A DNA stretch of 36,940 nt, taken from NCBI GenBank assembly GCA_037176905.1, contig JBBBWG010003559.1, positions 22,942-59,881 of the forward strand. The letters run 5' to 3'. A program made the position numbers and the translations under genes. Positions 33,417 to 36,940 of the stretch are shown piece by piece. Source of the stretch: Azolla pinnata. Its lineage: Eukaryota; Streptophyta; Polypodiopsida; Salviniales; Salviniaceae. The notes under the pieces are model-generated. The model made no database searches and was not told where the DNA came from. It saw only the letters and a program-made list of their open reading frames with translations. How positions within the stretch are numbered: position 1 is the stretch's first letter; every line of letters begins with the position of its first letter.

Positions 33417-35554
33417 TGCTGGGGAACAGCTTGCTTGATATGTATGCCAAATCCGGGCAGATCTCGGAAGCGCTATACGTGTTCCGCAAGCTTGCGGCGA
33501 AGAATGTGGTTTCGTTCAACGCGTTGATCGCGGGATATGCCAAGCGTGGTCGCAGCGAGGATGCGTTACAATGCTTCGAATCGATGCAATCTGAGGGCAT
33601 TCGGCCCTCTACGGTCTCGTATGCTTGCACATTGAAAGCTTGCGGCATGCTGGGATCGTCCAACAAGGGCCAGCAATTGCACTCCCGTGTTTGCATTGAA
33701 GGTTTAGAGATGGATATCTTCGTGGGCAATTCTTTGGTCGCGATGTACGCGGCTTGCGGCTCGCTTGCGGATGCGCGAGCAGTGTTTGACAGGCTTCGAG
33801 CACGCGACATCGTCTCTTGGAACTCCCTGATCGGAGGCTATGCGGATCGCGGGCATTGCATCGATGCATTAGCGTGCTTCGGGAAGGCGCGAGGAGATGG
33901 CCTCGTTCCGGATTCCGTCACATACTTGTGCGCATTGAAGGCTTGTAAGGGCATGCCCACCAGCAGCAATGCTGTCGAGATACACGCGGAGGTGTTCAAG
34001 AGGGCCTTGGATCGTGACGTTTCCGTCGGAAGCACGCTGGTCGATGTATACGTGGATCGTGGATTATTCATCGAGGCATGCCAGGTGTTTGAGAAGCTTC
34101 CACGTCGCAACGTTGTAACCTGGAATGTGATGATCGCAAGGTACGTAAAACACGAACTCGGCGAGGAAGCAGCCGATTGTTTCGCACGGATGCAAGCAGA
34201 TGGGATTCGGCCGAATCGAGCGACCTTCATTCTCATCTTGAAAGCTTCCGTTTGTGTAGGATCTGTTGACAAAGGCATGGGGATCCACGCAGAGGTTGCC
34301 AGAAGAGGGCTCCAAGGAGACCTCCTCTTAGGAAGCGCTCTCGTGGATATGTACGCGGGCTCTCGAACGCTTGTAAAAGCGCGGGAAGTGTTCGAGAGCC
34401 TGCCGATCAAGAGCGTGGTCTCGTGGACATCTCTTGTCGCAGGCTATGCGGAGCATGGATTCGGGTGCGAAGCGCTCGAATGCTTCGAAAGTATGCAAGC
34501 ACACGGCGTTTCTCCGAACAACGTGACTCTCGTTTGTGGCTTGAAGGCTTCGGGCAACGTGGGGTCTCTCGAGAAAGCGAAGGAGTTTCACGACACGATA
34601 AGCAAGTGCGGGTGGCTGGAGAGAGACCCCGTCATTGGGAATGCGTTGGTCGATGCTTATACGAAGTGCGGATCGTTAAGCGCAGCTCGACGAGTGTTTG
34701 ACAGGCTCGCCGTCAGAGACGAAGTGGCATGGAATGCGTTGCTGATGGGATATGTCAACTGTGGAAACTACGAAGAAGTGCTGGTCCTCTTCTTCGGGCA
34801 AATGCAGTCGGAGGAAGTGGCCCCGAGCTCCGTTACCTTCTCGTGCTGCCTCAAAGCTTGCGGGGCTCTAGGATCCATACATAAAGGCCAAAAGCTGCAT
34901 GATCGCATCTCCGCAAGCGGATTGCTGCTGGAAGCGGATCCGTTCCTCACAAACGTGCTGATCGAGATGTACGCGAAATGCGGATTCCTCGTCAAAGCGC
35001 ACGAGGTGTTTGACGATCTCGTCGTCAGAGATTGTCTCGTCTCCTGGAATGCTCTGATTTCTGGATATGGCGATCGAGGAGCTTGTGACGAGGTTCTCTC
35101 TTTGTTCGACGACATGGTAGCTAAAGAAGGAATGAGGCCAGACACGGTCACGTTCCTCGGCGTGCTCGGTGCATGTAAACATGCAGGTTTGGTAGACAAA
35201 GGCTGCCTGTATATGAGGGCCATGTATGACATTCATGGGATTACGCCGACGCTCGAGCACTATGCATGTCTCGTTGATCTTCTTAATCGAGCTGGTCAAT
35301 TAGATATGGTTACAGTGGTCATCGAGAACACTCCGTTTCAGCCGAATCGTGTGCTATGGCATACCTTACTGAATGCTGGTAGAAAATGGGGCCATGTAGA
35401 GCTCGGGGAGGAAGGCTTTGAGCATGCTATGGAGCTCGATGCAACAGATGATGCAGCTCATGTTTGTCTTAGCAACATGTATGCTGAACTCCAAATGCAT
35501 GATGAAGCAACCAAAATCCAAGCAATGAGAGCTCAGAAAGCAGGATTAGTATGA
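33236..35554 (+). CDS. PLS-class PPR protein with poly-Asp insertion (PPR-B; probably 5' truncated)
   Basis: 772 codons, no intron, GC-rich against AT-rich flanks. It starts inside a PPR motif ('MKGKPNPTTFISILREC', normally preceded by ~25 residues of helix), so the 5' end is probably lost; no transit peptide is seen. Six P-L-S modules follow, marked by 'GNSLLDMYAKSG', 'GNSLVAMYAACG', 'GSTLVDVYVDRG', 'GSALVDMYAGSR', 'GNALVDAYTKCG' and 'TNVLIEMYAKCG'. 'LEHYACLVDLLNRAG' and an E-like region ('WHTLLNAGRKW') come next, and the protein ends 'QKAGLV' without DYW. Residues 48-60 are 13 consecutive Asp, encoded by a pure GAT tract at 33377-33415, inserted in the loop of the first L motif between 'HAEICICGAL' and 'VLGNSLL'. 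As a family member it should bind organellar RNA; target and activity are unknown. Long intact frame and conserved motifs argue for recent function. Confidence 0.85.
33377..33415 (+). repeat. (GAT)13 coding microsatellite
   Basis: Thirteen uninterrupted GAT codons in the PPR-B frame. Length changes in steps of three would keep the frame. Confidence 0.95.
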
Positions 35555-36940
35555 ACATGAAATGCAAAGGATTATAATGCATTGAATTGGGTTGAAGCAC
35601 ATTTGAAAGCTTTGTATAGCGTAACGATTATAGCCTTTTAGGAAATCAAGAGAGATTGTTTGGCTTGATCCTAATGATCGCAGCCTATATAGGAAATCAA
35701 GAGACATTGTTTGACCTAAATTTAGGAAACCAGATAAAACTTGATTGAGGTTGTTCTTTCTGCGTGATGTGGATGAACACCAAAGTTTTGAATGCAAAAG
35801 GTTCGATGAAAGGCGAAATTGTCTACAGAGGCCTTGGATTGAAGTTTTACCTGGTGCAATTGCATCTGAATATTGTTGAGATGTATATGTATGAATATTG
35901 AGATGTATATTGATAATGATCCACCTAAACAACCATTTCAACTCGGTTGAATCAATGGCAACAGACTTTTAGTGATGCTTTCCCTGCATATGAGTAAACA
36001 TATGGTTATGATCTATCGGAACGATGTCTCTGTACTTACGCCAATACCGATCGAGGTGTTCCTTCTTCATTACTGCTGGATTTTCCACTATGAGAAGGCT
36101 TGCACACCGATTTTCGCAACACTTTCTATGCCATGGATATATTTTTCTTTCTAGCGAAGAATTTCTAGTTGTAATGGCTTGATATGCAGCAATTTGTTCA
36201 CTCAGCATGCATCAGAGTTTTGCCCAAAACAGCAACATCTTTTGCATCAAAGAACCCTAGCTCCAAGTTGCAGCTTTGAGCATTTCATACAACAGATATA
36301 AATTTGTTTTGGTTGGCAAACAACAAAAGAAAAAAGTGCTCTTTCCACACCGAAATTTCATAAACTGCACTCAGTAAAACAACATAGGAACTCCATACTT
36401 GATCAACATTTTTTACTGCACTCTATTTGCATTCCTGTTTCCTCTTTAAGAAGCTCGAGAAAGCCTAAACCCTAAAATCCCTAAGCAAAATCCAAGCTAC
36501 GAATTCGAAGCCCTTAGTGAGATCAAATCTATTTAGATCTCTAGAATACTCGAAACTACGTAGGAATAGTACCAATGGCAATCTGGAGGATCTGGAATCG
36601 GTTTCATCGAATCAAGCACAAGCTGTTGCAACCTCTAATAAAAATTATAAACCCTGTCATTCTTTAGCGATTTCACAAAATTCACTCATTGAGACCAAAA
36701 TGAGGTGAAAACATCATTCATCCTTTTTACAAAACTTTGTAAAATTTGGGTTCTGTAAGACCTACATACCAAGGAATGTACCGTTCAATCTGGACATTCT
36801 CTCGCTCTTTCGAGAGACATCAATACCACATCTCTCTCACTCTACAGCACTGGGGACAACAACATAGATAGATAGATAGATAGATAGATAGATTGATTGA
36901 TTGATTGATTGATTGACAGATAAATAGATAGATCAGTGGT
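35555..36940. other. 3' flank of PPR-B, non-coding
   Basis: AT-rich. A ~38-base imperfect direct repeat (GCCT..TAGGAAATCAAGAGA at about 35633 and 35684) follows the PPR-B stop. No supported gene; the 79-codon minus-strand frame at 35969-36208 has no recognisable motif. A microsatellite lies at the right edge. Confidence 0.5.
36866..36930. repeat. (GATA)n/(GATT)n compound microsatellite
   Basis: Run of GATA units followed by GATT units, then a few GATA/AATA units at the window edge. Confidence 0.95.

Noticed and set aside
32554..33810. 418-codon minus-strand open frame over the PPR-B 5' region
   Set aside because: It is antisense to PPR-B and the 31-bp array; the array lacks stops in its reverse frames and the GAT tract reads as poly-Ser, so the frame is open because of repeats. 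No family motifs.

Overview
The window is nuclear DNA of a land plant, most likely a fern or another seed-free vascular plant. The basis is: long AT-rich introns and intergenic DNA with GT-AG splice sites; two near-intronless pentatricopeptide repeat (PPR) genes built from ~100-residue P-L-S modules with 'LVDMYAKCG' / 'NALISGYAQ' cores of the kind expanded in ferns and lycophytes; and a chromodomain-type Ty3/gypsy fragment. The species is an inference from protein style, not from a database match.

Layout. 1-3900: non-coding DNA with a 5'-truncated Ty3/gypsy element on the minus strand (3' LTR about 776-1146, broken integrase tail and chromodomain up to about 1650). 3923-8715, minus: a four-exon gene for a VMA12/TMEM199-type V-ATPase assembly factor (208 aa, ending in a KKXX tail). 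8716-12420: AT-rich intergenic DNA with microsatellites and a four-copy ~89-bp array. 12422-19701, plus: an RNF170-type ER-membrane RING E3 ligase gene with a GAA-rich leader exon and six coding exons (260 aa). 19702-22295: mostly featureless. 22307-24175, plus: a PPR gene (PPR-A) whose 5' part is a frameshifted, decayed PPR module. 24600-25670: a tandem array holding a 100-N gap. 25876-25920: a nine-unit heat-shock-element-like array. 26490-27134: a degenerate CCCTAA array with a recurring AT-rich spacer. 27421-28020, plus: a serine-rich ORF of unknown function. 31671-32120: a ten-unit 47-bp array. 32490-33420: three tandem, mostly decayed copies of a PPR 5' segment, one carrying seven 31-bp repeats derived from PPR coding sequence. 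33236-35554, plus: a second, GC-rich PPR gene (PPR-B) with a poly-Asp insertion.

The two conserved genes are ordinary ER housekeeping genes transcribed divergently about 3.7 kb apart; nothing shows joint action beyond a shared ER location. Both PPR genes look like organellar RNA-binding factors of the PLS class that end in a short E-like region without a DYW domain. Both lack a recognisable transit peptide, which fits their 5' truncation. The most unusual structure is the PPR-B 5' region, where PPR coding DNA has become a minisatellite beside an expanding GAT tract. No operon, CRISPR array, rRNA or convincing tRNA was seen.
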